Shown here piece by piece: positions 9,871-22,123 of a stretch of DNA of 64,000 nt (position 1 is its first letter; each line of letters opens with the position of its first letter). This DNA is from Pantoea eucrina (lineage in GTDB: Bacteria; Pseudomonadota; Gammaproteobacteria; Enterobacterales; Enterobacteriaceae): assembly GCF_001691555.1 (NCBI RefSeq), contig NZ_MAYN01000008.1, forward strand, positions 2,280,766 through 2,344,765, given 5' to 3'. Position numbers and translations under genes: made by a program. Below the pieces are notes generated by a model that saw nothing but the letters and a program-made list of their open reading frames with translations, made no database searches and had not been told where the DNA came from.

Positions 9871-12777
9871 ATGGTATTTACACTGGGTCAACGCTGGATA
9901 AGTGATACGGAAAGTGAACTGGGACTGGGCACGGTCGTGGCGCTGGATACGCGCATGGTCACGCTGATGTTTCCCGCAACCGGCGAAAACCGCCTCTATG
10001 CCCGTCATGATTCTCCGGTCACCCGCGTGATTTTCAATCCGGGTGATACCGTCACCAGCCATGAAGGCTGGCAGATGCTGGTTGATGAAGTGCGGCACGA
10101 AAATGAGCTGGTGACGTATATCGGTACGCGCTCTGACACCGAAGAGAGCAATGTGGTGCTGCGTGAAGTGATGCTGGACAGCAAGCTGGTCTTCAGCAAG
10201 CCGCAGGATCGCCTGTTTGCCGGTCAGCTCGATCGCATGGATCGCTTTGCCCTGCGCTTCCGCGCGCGCAAATATCAGAGCGAGCAGTATCGTCTTGCCG
10301 TCAGTGGCCTGCGCGGCATGCGCACCAACCTTATTCCGCACCAGCTGCATATCGCGCACGACGTGGGTCGCCGTCACGCGCCGCGCGTGCTGCTGGCAGA
10401 CGAAGTCGGCCTGGGTAAAACCATTGAAGCGGGCATGATCATCCAGCAGCAGCTGCTGGCAGGGCGCGCCGATCGCGTGCTGATCGTGGTGCCGGAAACG
10501 CTGCAGCATCAGTGGCTGGTGGAGATGCTGCGTCGCTTTAACCTGCGCTTTGCGCTGTTTGATGACGATCGTTATACCGAAGCGCAGCACGACAGCGACA
10601 ATCCGTTTGAAACGGAACAGCTGATTATCTGCTCGCTCGACTTTGTGCGCCGCAATAAACAGCGTCTGGAACTGCTGGCAGAGGCGGAGTGGGATCTGCT
10701 GGTCGTGGATGAAGCGCACCACCTGGCGTGGAGTGAAGCGGCCCCGAGCCGCGAGTATCAGGTGATTGAACAGCTGGCGGAAAACACGCCGGGCGTACTG
10801 CTGCTTACCGCCACGCCGGAACAGCTGGGGCTGGAGAGTCACTTTGCCCGTCTGCGCCTGCTCGATCCTGACCGCTTTCATGATTTCAGCCAGTTTGTCG
10901 CCGAGCAGCAGCACTATCGCCCGGTGGCCGACGCCGTCAGCTCCCTGCTGGCCGATCAGCCGATCAGCAAAGAAGAGATGAACCTGATCAATGAGCTGAT
11001 TGGCGAACAGGATATTGAACCGCTGCTGCAGGTTGCTAACAGCGATCGCGATGGCAAAGAGGATGCGCGTAAAGAGCTGGTGTCGATGCTGATGGATCGC
11101 CACGGTACCAGCCGCGTCCTGTTCCGTAACACCCGTAACGGCGTGAAGGGCTTTCCCAAGCGCGAGCTGCAGCAGATCCGGCTGCCGCTGCCGGCACAGT
11201 ATCAGACAGCAATCAAAGTCTCCGGCATTATGGCGGCCCGCAAGTCGCCGGAAGAGCGCGCCCGGGACATGCTGTACCCGGAGCAGATCTATCAGGAATT
11301 TGAAGGCGACAGCGGCACGTGGTGGAACTTTGATCCACGCGTTGAGTGGCTGATGGGCTATCTCACCAGCAACCGCAAAGAGAAAGTGCTGGTGATTTGT
11401 GCCAAAGCGGCCACTGCGCTGCAGCTGGAACAGGTGCTGCGCGAGCGTGAAGGTATTCGCGCGGCGGTATTCCATGAAGGGCTCTCGATTATCGAACGCG
11501 ATCGCGCGGCCGCGTTCTTCGCCTCACAGGAAGAGGGAGCGCAGGTCCTGATCTGTTCGGAAATCGGCTCTGAAGGCCGTAACTTCCAGTTTGCCAGCCG
11601 GCTGGTGATGTTCGATCTGCCGTTTAACCCCGATCTGCTGGAGCAGCGTATCGGGCGTCTCGATCGAATTGGTCAGCTGCACGATATCCAGATCATGGTG
11701 CCGTGGCTGGAGAAAACTGCACAGGCGGTCCTGCTGCGCTGGTATCACGAAGGACTGGATGCCTTTGAGCACACCTGCCCTACCGGACGCGCTATTTATG
11801 ACGCTGAATATAACCCGCTGATTGAGTTTCTGGCGGCACCGGAAAACCCGCAGGGTCTGGATGAGTTCATCCTGAAAAGCCGTAAGCAGCACGACACCCT
11901 GAAAGCGCAGCTGGAGCAGGGCCGCGACCGTCTGCTGGAGCTGAACTCCAACGGCGGCGAAGCGGCGCTGGCGCTGGCGGATACCATTGCCGCTCAGGAT
12001 AATGATACTGAGCTGGTAAACTTTGCGCTCAACCTGTTTGATATCGTCGGTATCAACCAGGAAGATCGCAGCGACAACCTGATCGTTCTGACCCCTTCCG
12101 ATCACATGCTGGTACCTGATTTTCCTGGCCTGCCGGAAGATGGCTGTACGATTACGTTTAACCGTAATCAGGCCCTGTCACGCGAAGATACGCAGTTCAT
12201 TACCTGGGAACATCCGCTGATCCGCAACGGACTGGATCTGATCCTCTTCGGCGATACCGGCAGCTGCGCCCTGTCGCTGCTGAAAAACAAGGCGCTTCCG
12301 GTCGGAACGCTGCTGGTTGAGATGATCTATGTGGTCGAGGCGCAGGCACCAAAACAGCTGCAGCTTACCCGCTTCCTGCCGCCGACGCCGGTGCGCATGC
12401 TGATGGACCGCGCGGGTAATAATCTGGCAGGTAAAGTGGAGTTTGAAAGCTTCAACCGCCAGCTTAACGCCGTTAATCGCCACACCGGCAGTAAACTGGT
12501 CAACGCCGTCCAGCAGGATGTGCACGCCATTCTGACGCAGGCGGAGCAGGCTGTGGTGCCGGAAGCGCAGGCGCTGATTGCCGCGGCGAAAGCGGAAGCG
12601 GATGAAAAGCTGAGCGCTGAGCTGTCGCGTCTTGAAGCACTGCGCGCCGTCAATCCTAACATCCGTGACGATGAGGTTGAGGCGCTGGAGAACAATCGTG
12701 CGCAGGTGCTGGCAAGCCTGAGCGATGCGGGCTGGCGACTGGATGCGCTGCGTCTGATCGTCGTAACGCACCAGTAA
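9871..12777 (+). CDS. rapA: RNA polymerase-associated ATPase/helicase RapA
   Basis: SWI/SNF-family translocase that binds RNA polymerase and promotes its recycling. It is 968 aa, equal to E. coli. The N-terminal Tudor-like region begins [19 protein letters not shown]. Helicase motif I is [13 protein letters not shown] (about residues 176-188), motif II is VVDEAHH (about 278) and motif III is [10 protein letters not shown]. Motifs V/VI are around [14 protein letters not shown] and [12 protein letters not shown]. The C-terminus [14 protein letters not shown] is typical. rluA follows after 15 bp, probably co-transcribed. Confidence 0.98.
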   Translation: MVFTLGQRWISDTESELGLGTVVALDTRMVTLMFPATGENRLYARHDSPVTRVIFNPGDTVTSHEGWQMLVDEVRHENELVTYIGTRSDTEESNVVLREVMLDSKLVFSKPQDRLFAGQLDRMDRFALRFRARKYQSEQYRLAVSGLRGMRTNLIPHQLHIAHDVGRRHAPRVLLADEVGLGKTIEAGMIIQQQLLAGRADRVLIVVPETLQHQWLVEMLRRFNLRFALFDDDRYTEAQHDSDNPFETEQLIICSLDFVRRNKQRLELLAEAEWDLLVVDEAHHLAWSEAAPSREYQVIEQLAENTPGVLLLTATPEQLGLESHFARLRLLDPDRFHDFSQFVAEQQHYRPVADAVSSLLADQPISKEEMNLINELIGEQDIEPLLQVANSDRDGKEDARKELVSMLMDRHGTSRVLFRNTRNGVKGFPKRELQQIRLPLPAQYQTAIKVSGIMAARKSPEERARDMLYPEQIYQEFEGDSGTWWNFDPRVEWLMGYLTSNRKEKVLVICAKAATALQLEQVLREREGIRAAVFHEGLSIIERDRAAAFFASQEEGAQVLICSEIGSEGRNFQFASRLVMFDLPFNPDLLEQRIGRLDRIGQLHDIQIMVPWLEKTAQAVLLRWYHEGLDAFEHTCPTGRAIYDAEYNPLIEFLAAPENPQGLDEFILKSRKQHDTLKAQLEQGRDRLLELNSNGGEAALALADTIAAQDNDTELVNFALNLFDIVGINQEDRSDNLIVLTPSDHMLVPDFPGLPEDGCTITFNRNQALSREDTQFITWEHPLIRNGLDLILFGDTGSCALSLLKNKALPVGTLLVEMIYVVEAQAPKQLQLTRFLPPTPVRMLMDRAGNNLAGKVEFESFNRQLNAVNRHTGSKLVNAVQQDVHAILTQAEQAVVPEAQALIAAAKAEADEKLSAELSRLEALRAVNPNIRDDEVEALENNRAQVLASLSDAGWRLDALRLIVVTHQ

Positions 12778-12792
12778 GCGGGCGAGGCTGAC

Positions 12793-13452
12793 ATGCTGAT
12801 GGAACCCTACAATCCGCCGCTCGAACCCTGGCTGCATATTCTGTATCAGGACGCGCACATTATGGTGGTCAACAAACCGAGCGGATTGCTGTCGGTGCCG
12901 GGCCGGCTGGAGGAGCACAAGGATAGCGTGATGACGCGCATCCAGCGTGATTATCCTGCCGCGGAGTCAGTCCATCGTCTTGATATGGCGACCAGCGGCG
13001 TGATTGTGGTGGCGCTGAACAAGGCGGCTGAGCGCGAGCTGAAACGCCAGTTTCGCGAGCGCGAGCCGTCAAAGCACTATGTGGCACGCGTCTGGGGACA
13101 TCCGGCAGCGGAAAAGGGCCTGATCGATCTGCCGCTGATTTGCGACTGGCCCAACCGGCCAAAGCAGATGGTGAGTCATGAGCTGGGGAAACCAGCCCAG
13201 ACGGAGTATGAGGTGCTGGAATATGCAGCCGATAACAGTGCTCGCGTGCTGCTGAGGCCCATTACCGGACGCTCACACCAGCTGCGCGTGCATCTGCTGG
13301 CACTGGGACATCCAATTCTTGGCGATCGTTTCTATGCGCATGAAGCGGCGCTGGCGATGGCTGCCCGTCTGCAGCTGCATGCGGAGTCGCTGACCATTAC
13401 CCATCCGGCATTTGGCAACAGCATGACATTTCGTCAGCCAGCGGAGTTCTGA
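12793..13452 (+). CDS. rluA: Dual-specificity 23S rRNA/tRNA pseudouridine synthase RluA
   Basis: RluA makes pseudouridine 746 in 23S rRNA and pseudouridine 32 in several tRNAs. The protein is 219 aa, the same as E. coli. The catalytic motif HRLDMATSGV (Asp nucleophile, about residue 60) and the family motif ITGRSHQLRVHL are intact. It follows rapA closely and is convergent with djlA. Confidence 0.97.
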   Translation: MLMEPYNPPLEPWLHILYQDAHIMVVNKPSGLLSVPGRLEEHKDSVMTRIQRDYPAAESVHRLDMATSGVIVVALNKAAERELKRQFREREPSKHYVARVWGHPAAEKGLIDLPLICDWPNRPKQMVSHELGKPAQTEYEVLEYAADNSARVLLRPITGRSHQLRVHLLALGHPILGDRFYAHEAALAMAARLQLHAESLTITHPAFGNSMTFRQPAEF

Positions 13453-13463
13453 CTCGCGTCACC

Positions 13464-13492
13464 CCCGCCCTCTTTCAGGTAAAAAGGGCGGG
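13464..13492. terminator. Hairpin between convergent rluA and djlA
   Basis: An 8-bp GC-rich stem CCCGCCCT / AGGGCGGG with a 13-nt loop fills the gap between the two convergent stops. A run of A/T in the loop side gives only weak U-tract support, so termination is plausible rather than certain. Confidence 0.55.
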
Positions 13493-13501
13493 ATGGCCGG
13501 G

Positions 13502-14311
13502 CTATTTAAATCCTTTCTCTTTGCGGATCAGGTCATATGCGGCCTGAATCTCCTGCGCTTTCTGTTTCGCCATCTCCATCATTTCCGGCGGCAGGCCTTT
13601 TGCCACCAGCTTATCGGGATGATGTTCACTCATCAGCTTGCGATAGGCGCGTTTAATCGTGGCGTTATCATCACTGCTTTTCACGCCCAGTACGCTGCAG
13701 GCGTCTTCCAGCGTGGGTCCCCGCTGCGCCTGCTGCCAGCCGCCGCCTGAGGTGCCCGCGCCGCCAAACTGCTGCCCGCCTTCCATCATGCGCAGGAACT
13801 GATCGAACTGCTGGCGTGAGATCCCCAGCTCTTCGGCGATCACATACAGAACCTGCCGCTCGTTCGGGTGCAGCGAACCATCCGCAAACGCCGCCTGAAT
13901 CTGAATTTCCAGAAACATCCGAATCAGATCAAAGCGGCCAAAACAGGCGCTGCGCAGTTCACGCAGCTTGTTGCGCAGCGGATAGTCGCTCTGCTTGCCT
14001 TCGCGAAACGCGCGCTGAGCGGCGGTGCGGGCATCTCCGTGCAGCTGCATGCGATCCATAAACAGTGACGCAATCTGAATATCCGCTTCTGTGACGCGCC
14101 CTTTTGATTTGGTCAGATGACCCATGACCTGAAACGTCGTGCTGAAAAACAGCGTCTGCCGCGACTGATTATTGGCAAAGTATCCCTGCCCTCTTACGCT
14201 GCGCACTTTATCAATCAGATGACCAATGATCAGACCCAGGACAATGCCCCAGAACCCCGCGCCCGACATCACGCCAAGCGCAAGACCAATAACTTTTCCC
14301 CAGTAGCGCAT
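13502..14311 (-). CDS. djlA: Membrane-anchored DnaJ-like co-chaperone DjlA
   Basis: Type III J-protein that stimulates DnaK at the inner membrane and is linked to Rcs signalling. It is 269 aa (E. coli 271). A single N-terminal membrane span with glycines ([20 protein letters not shown]) is followed by a TerB-like middle domain. A C-terminal J domain carries the HPD motif in [11 protein letters not shown]. The gene is divergent from lptD. Confidence 0.95.
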   Translation of the reverse strand: MRYWGKVIGLALGVMSGAGFWGIVLGLIIGHLIDKVRSVRGQGYFANNQSRQTLFFSTTFQVMGHLTKSKGRVTEADIQIASLFMDRMQLHGDARTAAQRAFREGKQSDYPLRNKLRELRSACFGRFDLIRMFLEIQIQAAFADGSLHPNERQVLYVIAEELGISRQQFDQFLRMMEGGQQFGGAGTSGGGWQQAQRGPTLEDACSVLGVKSSDDNATIKRAYRKLMSEHHPDKLVAKGLPPEMMEMAKQKAQEIQAAYDLIRKEKGFK

Positions 14312-14493
14312 AAACTCCTCAATTCGCCATGCTTGCGGCTGAAAATTGCATTATCATACCTGTCATTTATCTCCGCGCCTAACGGCAACGCAGACAGAAA
14401 AGGATTAACGCTGGCACTACGCCGGGCGGTAAGTTAGTCTCTGTCCGGATTGTCGGCATGATGCCAGTGTCCATGGAATTATCGAAACCGCGT

Positions 14494-16878
14494 ATGAAAA
14501 AACGTATACCTACCCTGCTGGCGACCATGATTGGTGCCGCACTTTATAGTCAGCACGCGCTGGCCGACGATTTGATGTCGCAGTGTATGCTGGGCGTGCC
14601 AAGCTACAACCGCCCGGTTATCAATGGTGACGCTAACTCCCTGCCGGTAACCATTAATTCCGACTCGGCAAAAGGCAATTATCCGGACGATGCGGTGTTT
14701 ACCGGCAATGTCGATGTGCAGCAGGGTAACAGCCGTCTGCGCGCTGACGAAATGCAGCTGCATCAGCGTCAGCAGGAAGGCCAGACCGCGCCGGTACGTA
14801 CCGTGGATGCGCTGGGTAATGTGCACTATGACGATAACCAGGTCATCCTGAAAGGTCCGAAAGCCTGGTCCAATCTGAATACCAAAGACACCAATGTCTG
14901 GAACGGTAACTATCAGATGGTGGGTCGCCAGGGACGCGGCGATGCCGATCAGATGAAGCTGCGTGGCAATAACCGGTATACCATTCTCGAAAATGGCACC
15001 TTCACTTCCTGTCTGCCAGGCTCTAACAGCTGGAGCGTGGCGGGTTCAGAAGTGATTCAGGATCGTCAGGAAGAAGTGGCAGAGATCTGGAATGCGCGCT
15101 TTAAACTCGGCAATGTGCCGGTGTTTTACAGCCCTTATCTGCAGCTGCCGATTGGCGATCGTCGTCGCTCCGGTTTCCTGATCCCCAATGCGAAATATGG
15201 CAGTAATAACGGCTTCGAGTTTATGCTGCCGTACTACTGGAATATTGCACCGCAGGCGGATGCCACACTGACGCCGCACTATATGAGCAAGCGCGGTACG
15301 CAGCTGCAAACGGAATTCCGCTACCTCACGGTGTTCGGTGCCGGTCTGATGGAGCTGGATTACCTGCCGTCCGATAAGCAGTATGAGAAAGATCGCGCGG
15401 CGCGCTCTTCTATTGAAGACGATCAGGACTCTAAGCGCTGGCTCTTCTTCTGGCGCCACTCAGGCGTTTACGATCAGCACTGGCGCTTTGCGGCGGACTA
15501 TACCAAGGTCAGCGATCCCTACTATTTCAACGATATCGACTCGAAATATTACAGCTCGACCAATAACTATGCGACGCAGAAATTCAGCATCGGCTACGCG
15601 GATACCAACTGGGATGCGACGCTGTCGACCAAAGATTTCCAGGTGTTCGGCAACACCAGTTCTGCCAACGTCTACCGGGCGGCACCGCAGCTTGACGTTA
15701 ACGCTTACCAGAATGATATCGGTCCATTCGATGGCCGCGTCTATGCACAGGCGGTGAAGTTCACCAACGTCAGCAACCGGATGCCGGAAGCGACGCGTCT
15801 GCATATTGAGCCTACGCTGAATCTGCCGCTTTCCAACGGCTGGGCCAGCCTTGATACCGAAACAAAACTGCTGGCAACGCACTATCAGCAGGACAATATC
15901 GAAAGCTATAACACGCGCTTCAATCCCGATGCCACCAACAATAACAGTGGCCGGCTGAAAGATTCCGTTAACCGCACGCTGCCGCAGTTTAAAGTGGATG
16001 GCCGTCTGGTATTTGACCGGGATATGGACTGGTCGCAGGGCTATACCCAGACGCTGGAGCCGCGCGTTCAATATCTCTATATTCCGTATCGCGATCAGAG
16101 CAACATTTATCCTTACGACTCTACGCTGCTGCAGACCGACTATACCGGCCTGTTCCGCGATCGCACCTATAGCGGTCTCGATCGCATCGCCTCCTCGAAT
16201 GAAGTGGCAAGCGGCGTAACAACACGCATTTATGACAACGATCTGGTTGAACGTTTTAACGTTTCTGTAGGTCAAATCTACTCGTTTACTCCGTCGCGTA
16301 CCGGCGTAAACCAGACGAGTAAAGAAGATGATACCGGCAGCCTGGTATGGGCTGGCGACACATACTGGAAAATCAGCGATCGCTGGAACGTGCGTGGCGG
16401 ACTGCAGTATGACACCCGTCTCGATAACGTTTCGCAGGGTAACACGGTACTGGAGTATCGCCGTGACGCCGACCGCATGCTGCAGCTGAGCTACCGTTAC
16501 AGCAGCCCGGAATATGTCGCGCAGGCGCGTAACAACGCCAGCCTGATTAACAATCCGATTTATAAAAATGGCATTTCGCAGGTCGGTGCAACCGGCAGCG
16601 TACCGATTGCCGATGCCTGGTCGCTGGTAGGGGGATACTACTATGATACCCGCAACAGTCGTCCGGCAGAGCAGCTGGTAGGCGTGCAGTACAGCTCCTG
16701 CTGCTACGCTATTCGTCTGGGTTACGAGCGCAAGATTAACGGCTGGGAAAACAACGACAGTAAATATGACAACCAAATCTCATTCAACATTGAGCTGCGT
16801 GGCCTGAGTTCCAACTACGGCTTAGGCACTAATGAAATGCTGCGTCAGGGTATTATTCCCTATCAGCGCGCATTCTGA
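14494..16878 (+). CDS. lptD: LPS-assembly outer membrane protein LptD
   Basis: LptD with LptE inserts lipopolysaccharide into the outer leaflet of the outer membrane. I place the start at 14494 ([19 protein letters not shown], signal peptide ending HALA). The frame stays open 12 codons upstream, but that would mask the signal peptide. The product is 794 aa (E. coli 784). It has an OstA/LptA-like N-terminal domain and a C-terminal 26-strand barrel ending in phenylalanine. The four disulfide cysteines are present: SQCMLG, TSCLPG and the pair in SSCCYA. It begins the lptD-surA-pdxA-rsmA-apaG-apaH cluster. Confidence 0.97.
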   Translation: MKKRIPTLLATMIGAALYSQHALADDLMSQCMLGVPSYNRPVINGDANSLPVTINSDSAKGNYPDDAVFTGNVDVQQGNSRLRADEMQLHQRQQEGQTAPVRTVDALGNVHYDDNQVILKGPKAWSNLNTKDTNVWNGNYQMVGRQGRGDADQMKLRGNNRYTILENGTFTSCLPGSNSWSVAGSEVIQDRQEEVAEIWNARFKLGNVPVFYSPYLQLPIGDRRRSGFLIPNAKYGSNNGFEFMLPYYWNIAPQADATLTPHYMSKRGTQLQTEFRYLTVFGAGLMELDYLPSDKQYEKDRAARSSIEDDQDSKRWLFFWRHSGVYDQHWRFAADYTKVSDPYYFNDIDSKYYSSTNNYATQKFSIGYADTNWDATLSTKDFQVFGNTSSANVYRAAPQLDVNAYQNDIGPFDGRVYAQAVKFTNVSNRMPEATRLHIEPTLNLPLSNGWASLDTETKLLATHYQQDNIESYNTRFNPDATNNNSGRLKDSVNRTLPQFKVDGRLVFDRDMDWSQGYTQTLEPRVQYLYIPYRDQSNIYPYDSTLLQTDYTGLFRDRTYSGLDRIASSNEVASGVTTRIYDNDLVERFNVSVGQIYSFTPSRTGVNQTSKEDDTGSLVWAGDTYWKISDRWNVRGGLQYDTRLDNVSQGNTVLEYRRDADRMLQLSYRYSSPEYVAQARNNASLINNPIYKNGISQVGATGSVPIADAWSLVGGYYYDTRNSRPAEQLVGVQYSSCCYAIRLGYERKINGWENNDSKYDNQISFNIELRGLSSNYGLGTNEMLRQGIIPYQRAF

Positions 16879-16932
16879 TGTTGTGATGTTTGACAGGCGA
16901 TCCCGCAGTGCGGAAACAATAATGGATAAAGT

Positions 16933-18222
16933 ATGAAGAACTGGAGAATGCTGATTCTGGGTGCGGCGATGTCGGCCGGCACCGCTTTCGCAGCCCCACA
17001 GGTAGTCGATAAAGTCGCCGCCGTCGTGAACAACGGCGTGGTGCTGGAAAGTGACGTCGATAATATGATGCGCACGGTAAAATCCCAGGCGCAGCAGGCG
17101 GGTCAGCAGTTGCCTGAGGACCGTACGTTGCGTCATCAGATCCTTGAGCGTCAGGTCATGGATAACATTATCCTGCAGATGGGTGAAAAAGCGGGCCTGC
17201 AGATCAGCGATCAGCAGCTGGATCAGGCGATCCAGAACATCGCTGCGCAGAACCGTATGAGCGTTGATCAGCTGCGCAGTCGCCTCGCCTACGATGGCAT
17301 GAACTACAGCGACTACCGTGCGCAGATCCGTAAAGAGATGCTGATCTCTGAAGTGCGCAACAATGAAGTGCGCCGTCGCGTCACCATTCTGCCGCAGGAA
17401 GTCGATACGCTGGCAACGCAGATGGGTTCACAGAACTCACAGGGCACCGAGCTGAACATCAGTCAGATCCTGCTGCCGCTGCCGGAAAACCCTACGCAGC
17501 AGCAGGTTGACGATCAGGAAGCGCTGGCACGCCAGCTGGTGGGAGAAATCAAAGGCGGTACCGATTTCGGTAAGCTGGCGGTGACCTACTCAGCCGATCC
17601 GCAGGCGCTGAAAGGCGGCAACATGGGCTGGGGCAAAATCGAAGAGCTGCCTACGCTGTTCTCGCAGGCGCTGAGCAGCGCGAAAAAAGGCGATGTGGTC
17701 GGTCCGATTCGTTCAGGTGTGGGTTTCCATATCCTTAAAGTTAACGATCTGCGCGGCGAGAGCAAGAATATCTCGGTCACTGAGGTACATGCCCGTCATA
17801 TTCTGCTGAAGCCTTCGCCCATCCTGAGCGACGATCAGGCGCGTGAAAAAATTATGCAGCTTGCCGCTGACATTAAAAGCGGAAAAACCACCTTTGCCGC
17901 TGCCGCTAAACAGTTCTCTGACGATCCGGGCTCGGCTAACCAGGGCGGCGATCTTGGCTGGGCTTCCCCCGACATTTACGATCCCGCTTTCCGCGACGCA
18001 CTGCTGAAGCTGCAGAAAGGTCAGGTCAGCGCGCCGGTTCACTCTTCATTCGGCTGGCATCTGATCCAGCTGCTGGATACACGCCAGGTGGATAAAACCG
18101 ATGCGGCGCAGAAAGAGCGCGCCTATCGTCTGCTGTTCAACCGCAAATTTGCGGAAGAAGCGCAGACCTGGATGCAGGAGCAGCGCGCCAGCGCCTACGT
18201 GAAGATCCTTGATGGCAACTGA
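16933..18222 (+). CDS. surA: Periplasmic chaperone/PPIase SurA
   Basis: SurA escorts outer-membrane proteins, LptD included, across the periplasm. It is 429 aa (E. coli 428). The signal peptide is [20 protein letters not shown]. An N-terminal chaperone domain is followed by two parvulin domains. Each has the family motif: [20 protein letters not shown] with GWGKIEELP, and [19 protein letters not shown] with DLGWASPD. It overlaps pdxA by 11 bp. Confidence 0.97.
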   Translation: MKNWRMLILGAAMSAGTAFAAPQVVDKVAAVVNNGVVLESDVDNMMRTVKSQAQQAGQQLPEDRTLRHQILERQVMDNIILQMGEKAGLQISDQQLDQAIQNIAAQNRMSVDQLRSRLAYDGMNYSDYRAQIRKEMLISEVRNNEVRRRVTILPQEVDTLATQMGSQNSQGTELNISQILLPLPENPTQQQVDDQEALARQLVGEIKGGTDFGKLAVTYSADPQALKGGNMGWGKIEELPTLFSQALSSAKKGDVVGPIRSGVGFHILKVNDLRGESKNISVTEVHARHILLKPSPILSDDQAREKIMQLAADIKSGKTTFAAAAKQFSDDPGSANQGGDLGWASPDIYDPAFRDALLKLQKGQVSAPVHSSFGWHLIQLLDTRQVDKTDAAQKERAYRLLFNRKFAEEAQTWMQEQRASAYVKILDGN

Positions 18223-19207
18223 TAGCTATCGCGTTGCGATCACGCCCGGCGAACCCGCCGGGATTGGTCCCGATCTCACGGTGCTGCTGGCGCAGCGTAA
18301 CTGGCCGGTCGAACTGGTCGTCTGTGCTGACGGCGAGGTGCTGCGGCAGCGCGCTGCGCAGCTCGGTCTGCCGCTTACCCTGCTGCCGTGGCACCCTGAC
18401 CGCGCACCGCAGCCGCAGCAGGCAGGAACCCTGACGCTGCTGCAGATCGACACCGCACAGCCTGTGGTGCCGGGCCAGCTCTGCGTGGCTAATGGTGCCT
18501 ACGTCCTTGAGACGCTGGCACGCGCCTGTGACGGTGCGCTGCAGGGCGAGTTTGCAGCGCTGATCACCGGCCCCGTACATAAGGGCGTGATCAACGATGC
18601 CGGCATTCCGTTTACCGGCCATACCGAATTTTTTGCCGATCGTGCCGGTGGCGACCGCGTGGTTATGATGCTGGCAACCGAGTCGCTGCGGGTGGCGCTG
18701 GCAACCACCCACCTGCCGCTGAAAGATGTCTCTGCCGCCATCACGCGTGAGAGCCTGCATGAAGTCATCACCATTCTGCATCAGGATTTACAGCAGAAAT
18801 TTGGCCTGCAGCAGCCTCATATATTTGTCTGCGGACTCAATCCGCACGCTGGCGAAAGCGGACATATGGGGCGTGAAGAGATTGATACTATTACGCCAGC
18901 GCTGGACTCGCTGCGCCAGCAGGGCATCCGTCTGACGGGGCCCCTGCCGGCCGATACGCTGTTTCAGCCTAAATATCTGCAACATGCCGATGCGGTACTG
19001 GCGATGTATCATGACCAGGGACTGCCGGTCCTCAAATATCAGGGCTTTGGCCGCGCGGTGAATATCACCCTGGGCCTGCCTTTTATCCGAACCTCTGTCG
19101 ATCACGGCACCGCGCTGGAACTGGCCGGGCTTGGGCAGGCAGAGCCGGGCAGCTTTATCACGGCGCTTAATCTCGCCATCACTATGATCAAGAGCAGTAA
19201 TGAATAA
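18212..19207 (+). CDS. pdxA: 4-hydroxythreonine-4-phosphate dehydrogenase PdxA
   Basis: Vitamin B6 synthesis enzyme that oxidises 4-phosphohydroxy-L-threonine. The start is the ATG at 18212, inside the end of surA; a TTG immediately before it is less likely. The product is 331 aa (E. coli 329). [24 protein letters not shown], the metal-ligand histidine in FTGHTEFF, and [11 protein letters not shown] are present. Its end overlaps rsmA by 8 bp. Confidence 0.96.
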   Translation: MATDSYRVAITPGEPAGIGPDLTVLLAQRNWPVELVVCADGEVLRQRAAQLGLPLTLLPWHPDRAPQPQQAGTLTLLQIDTAQPVVPGQLCVANGAYVLETLARACDGALQGEFAALITGPVHKGVINDAGIPFTGHTEFFADRAGGDRVVMMLATESLRVALATTHLPLKDVSAAITRESLHEVITILHQDLQQKFGLQQPHIFVCGLNPHAGESGHMGREEIDTITPALDSLRQQGIRLTGPLPADTLFQPKYLQHADAVLAMYHDQGLPVLKYQGFGRAVNITLGLPFIRTSVDHGTALELAGLGQAEPGSFITALNLAITMIKSSNE

Positions 19208-20024
19208 TCGCGTCCATCAGGGGCATTACGCCCGTAAACGTTTCGGGCAGAACTTCCTGAACGATCAGTACATTATCGATAGCATCGTCTCTGCTATTCA
19301 TCCGCAAAAGCAGGAGGCGCTGGTCGAGATCGGTCCCGGTCTCGGTGCCCTGACCGAGCCGGTAGGCGAACGCCTGGACGCGCTGACCGTGGTTGAGCTG
19401 GATCGCGATCTGGCGGCACGGCTGCAGACCCATCCGTTCCTCGGTCCCAAGCTGACCATTTATCAGCAGGATGCGATGACCTTTGATTTTGCTGCGCTGG
19501 CGCAGGAAAAGGGGCAGCCGCTGCGCGTGTTTGGCAACCTGCCCTACAACATCTCCACGCCGCTGATGTTTCATCTTTTCAGCTATACTGGTTCGATCAA
19601 AGATATGCACTTCATGCTGCAGAAAGAGGTGGTTAACCGTCTGGTTGCCGGCCCGGGCAGTAAAGCATATGGTCGTCTCAGCGTGATGGCGCAGTACTAC
19701 TGTCAGGTGATCCCGGTTCTTGAAGTGCCGCCGCAGTCGTTTACGCCGCCACCTAAAGTAGACTCTGCCGTGGTACGGCTGGTGCCTTATGCACAGCCGC
19801 CTTACCCGGTCAGCGATGTAAAGATCCTGAGCCGCATTACCACTGAGGCTTTTGGTCAGCGTCGCAAAACGTTGCGTAACAGTCTGGGTCATCTGGTTGC
19901 TGCAGGTGCGCTGGAAGAGTTAAATATTGATACCTCGCTGCGTGCAGAAAACGTCAGCGTTGCGCAGTATTGTCAGCTGGCAAACTGGCTGGGCAACCAT
20001 CAGGCAAAAACAGCGGAGAACTAA
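19200..20024 (+). CDS. rsmA: 16S rRNA dimethyladenosine transferase RsmA (KsgA)
   Basis: RsmA dimethylates A1518 and A1519 of 16S rRNA, a late step in 30S maturation. It is 274 aa (E. coli 273). The S-adenosylmethionine site [12 protein letters not shown] (about residues 42-53) and catalytic NLPYNIST (about 113-120) are clear. The start lies in the last bases of pdxA (translational coupling), and apaG follows after 4 bp. Confidence 0.97.
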   Translation: MNNRVHQGHYARKRFGQNFLNDQYIIDSIVSAIHPQKQEALVEIGPGLGALTEPVGERLDALTVVELDRDLAARLQTHPFLGPKLTIYQQDAMTFDFAALAQEKGQPLRVFGNLPYNISTPLMFHLFSYTGSIKDMHFMLQKEVVNRLVAGPGSKAYGRLSVMAQYYCQVIPVLEVPPQSFTPPPKVDSAVVRLVPYAQPPYPVSDVKILSRITTEAFGQRRKTLRNSLGHLVAAGALEELNIDTSLRAENVSVAQYCQLANWLGNHQAKTAEN

Positions 20025-20028
20025 GTGC

Positions 20029-20406
20029 ATGAGTGATATGGCGCGCGTCTGTGTTCAGGTACTGAGTCAGTATGTGGAATCGCAATCCTCACCGGAAGAG
20101 GATCGCTACGTGTTTGCCTATACCATCACTATTCGCAATCCCGGGCGCACGCGCGTTCAGCTGCGCAGCCGCTACTGGCTGATCACCAACGGCAACGGCC
20201 GTGAAACGGAAGTTCAGGGCGACGGTGTGGTAGGTGAGCAGCCTTTTATCGAGCCGGGTGGCGAATACCAGTATACCAGCGGCGCGATTCTGGAAACGCC
20301 GATGGGCACCATGCAGGGTCACTATGTCATGATCGATGAAGAGGGCACCGCCTTTAATGTCGATATTCCGGTGTTTCGCCTCGCCGTACAAACCCACATT
20401 CACTGA
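20029..20406 (+). CDS. apaG: ApaG-domain protein
   Basis: This is a conserved immunoglobulin-like ApaG protein; its biochemical role is not well defined, and it is co-transcribed with apaH. I chose the ATG at 20029, giving 125 aa, the E. coli length. The frame is open further upstream into rsmA, but that part has no family similarity. Conserved stretches are [34 protein letters not shown] and [18 protein letters not shown]. Confidence 0.95.
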   Translation: MSDMARVCVQVLSQYVESQSSPEEDRYVFAYTITIRNPGRTRVQLRSRYWLITNGNGRETEVQGDGVVGEQPFIEPGGEYQYTSGAILETPMGTMQGHYVMIDEEGTAFNVDIPVFRLAVQTHIH

Positions 20407-20411
20407 TCCCC

Positions 20412-20432
20412 CCGCCCGGCTCGTCCGGGCGG
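20412..20432. terminator. Hairpin in the apaG-apaH gap
   Basis: A perfect 8-bp stem CCGCCCGG / CCGGGCGG with a 5-nt loop lies between apaG and apaH. Only GTGTTTTA follows, so it looks more like a partial terminator or an mRNA-stabilising stem inside the operon. Confidence 0.5.
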
Positions 20433-20454
20433 CGTGTTTTACCGGACTGATATC

Positions 20455-21324
20455 ATGAGTACATATCTGATTGGCGATATCCACGGCTGTTATGATGAGC
20501 TGCGCGCGCTGCTGACGCAGGTAAACTTTGATCCACAGCAGGATGAACTCTGGCTGACCGGCGATCTCGTGGCGCGCGGCCCCGGTTCACTGGAGGTGCT
20601 GCGCTACGTAAAATCACTGGGTGACAGCGTACGCATAGTGCTGGGCAATCATGACCTGCACCTGCTGGCGGTTTTTGCCGGCATCAGCCGTAATAAACCG
20701 AAAGACCGCCTGACGCCGCTGCTGGAGGCGGACGATGCTGATGCGCTGATCAACTGGCTGCGGCGCCAGCCGCTGCTCCAGGTTGATGAAGAGAAAAAGC
20801 TCGTCATGGCGCATGCCGGCATCACCCCGCAGTGGGATCTTGAGACGGCAAAAGCGTGTGCGCGCGAAGTAGAAGCGGTGCTCTCCAGCGACAGCTATCC
20901 GCTGTTTCTGGATGCGATGTATGGCGATATGCCCAACAACTGGACACCGGAACTGAGCGGCCTGGCGCGTCTGCGATTCAGTACGAATGCACTGACGCGC
21001 ATGCGTTTCTGCTTTCCTAATGGCCAGCTGGATATGATCTGCAAAGAGGCCCCCGACTCTGCTCCACCGCCGCTGCGGCCCTGGTTCAACGTGGCGGGTA
21101 AAATGGGCAGCGACTACACGCAGATTTTCGGCCACTGGGCCTCGCTTGAGGGCAAAGGCACACCTGAACACGTTATTGGGCTGGATACCGGCTGCTGCTG
21201 GGGAGGCACGCTGACGCTGCTGCACTGGGAAACACAGCAATACTATGTGCAGCGCTCCCGGCGTGAAGCCGCACTGGCCGCTGAAGGCGCCGCCGCGACT
21301 CCTCCGCTGAGCAACACGCCATAA
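20455..21324 (+). CDS. apaH: Diadenosine tetraphosphatase ApaH
   Basis: Hydrolyses Ap4A and related dinucleotides symmetrically to ADP, and also acts on Np4-capped RNA. The start at 20455 gives [16 protein letters not shown], matching the family. The product is 289 aa (E. coli 280); the extra residues are at the Ala-rich C-terminus. Metallophosphatase motifs [19 protein letters not shown] and the late FGHWASLEG are intact. It is the last gene of the lptD cluster. Confidence 0.96.
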   Translation: MSTYLIGDIHGCYDELRALLTQVNFDPQQDELWLTGDLVARGPGSLEVLRYVKSLGDSVRIVLGNHDLHLLAVFAGISRNKPKDRLTPLLEADDADALINWLRRQPLLQVDEEKKLVMAHAGITPQWDLETAKACAREVEAVLSSDSYPLFLDAMYGDMPNNWTPELSGLARLRFSTNALTRMRFCFPNGQLDMICKEAPDSAPPPLRPWFNVAGKMGSDYTQIFGHWASLEGKGTPEHVIGLDTGCCWGGTLTLLHWETQQYYVQRSRREAALAAEGAAATPPLSNTP

Positions 21325-21354
21325 AAAAGCCCCGCGATGTCAGCGGGGCTTTTT
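21324..21354. terminator. Rho-independent terminator after apaH
   Basis: AAAAAGCCCCGC, a 7-nt loop and GCGGGGCTTTTT form a stem with A and T tracts on both sides. It can serve apaH on the plus strand and convergent folA on the minus strand. Confidence 0.9.
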
Positions 21355-21412
21355 CTGATCTTCATAAAGGATAAATCAGGGCGGGTGCACATTGATGCGC
21401 ACCTGGCAACGA

Positions 21413-21895
21413 TCAGCGGCGGCGGTCCAGAATCTCAAAGCAGTAACTGTGCGAATTCTGCGCATCTGCATCATGAAACTCGCTGAAAGCCGACTGCCAC
21501 TCATCCGGCTCATAATCAGGGAACTGTGTATCCCCTTCCACTTCGGCATCAATATGCGTCAGATAAAGACGATCGGCGCGGGGCAGCATCTGCTCATAAA
21601 TACGGCCGCCGCCAATTACCATGATCTCTTCTGCGTCACCGGCTGCCTGAATCGCCGCTTCCGGTGAAGTCACCCAGGTCACGCCTTCGTGGGTACCGGG
21701 CTTGCTGCTGACCACAATATTGAGCCGGCCCGGCAGCGGACGGCCAATCGACTCAAAGGTCAGACGTCCCATAATCACGGGTTTGTTCAGCGTGTTGCGT
21801 TTGAACCAGGCGAGATCGGCGGGTAAATGCCACGGCATGGCGTTTTCCATACCAATAATGCGATCCGCAGCCAGTGCTGCGATCAGACTAATCAT
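21413..21895 (-). CDS. folA: Dihydrofolate reductase
   Basis: Reduces dihydrofolate to tetrahydrofolate; target of trimethoprim. It is 160 aa (E. coli 159). The N-terminus [20 protein letters not shown], the catalytic Asp27 in [12 protein letters not shown], and [13 protein letters not shown] match the family. Compared with E. coli, residues 45 and 47 are Leu and Phe (GRLTFESIG instead of GRHTWESIG), and residue 23 is His instead of Asn. Confidence 0.97.
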   Translation of the reverse strand: MISLIAALAADRIIGMENAMPWHLPADLAWFKRNTLNKPVIMGRLTFESIGRPLPGRLNIVVSSKPGTHEGVTWVTSPEAAIQAAGDAEEIMVIGGGRIYEQMLPRADRLYLTHIDAEVEGDTQFPDYEPDEWQSAFSEFHDADAQNSHSYCFEILDRRR

Positions 21896-22123
21896 GATTA
21901 AAAACCTGCTGGAAAAAATTGGCGCAATGATACGTAAAGGCGAAAGTTTCGTCGATAGGCCAGCCGTGCTATTTGCGTAAAGCTCTTTTGCCGCCAGATT
22001 CAGGCTGTCAGGCAGAGCTTTACACCGACTTTACTGCGATTAACGGAGAGAGCCGCCACGATCGCCTGCGCCACTGGCACAACTCAGGGGTGTTACCGGC
22101 AGGTTTTCAGAGAGAGTGTAAAG

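Noticed and set aside
9844..11475. 543-codon open frame on the minus strand, antisense to rapA
   Set aside because: It is an in-phase shadow of the GC-biased rapA codons; the composition is unlike any protein family (Gln/Arg/His-rich) and rapA itself is unmistakable.
15460..16776. 438-codon open frame antisense to lptD
   Set aside because: No domain, no ribosome site, and fully inside a highly conserved gene on the other strand.
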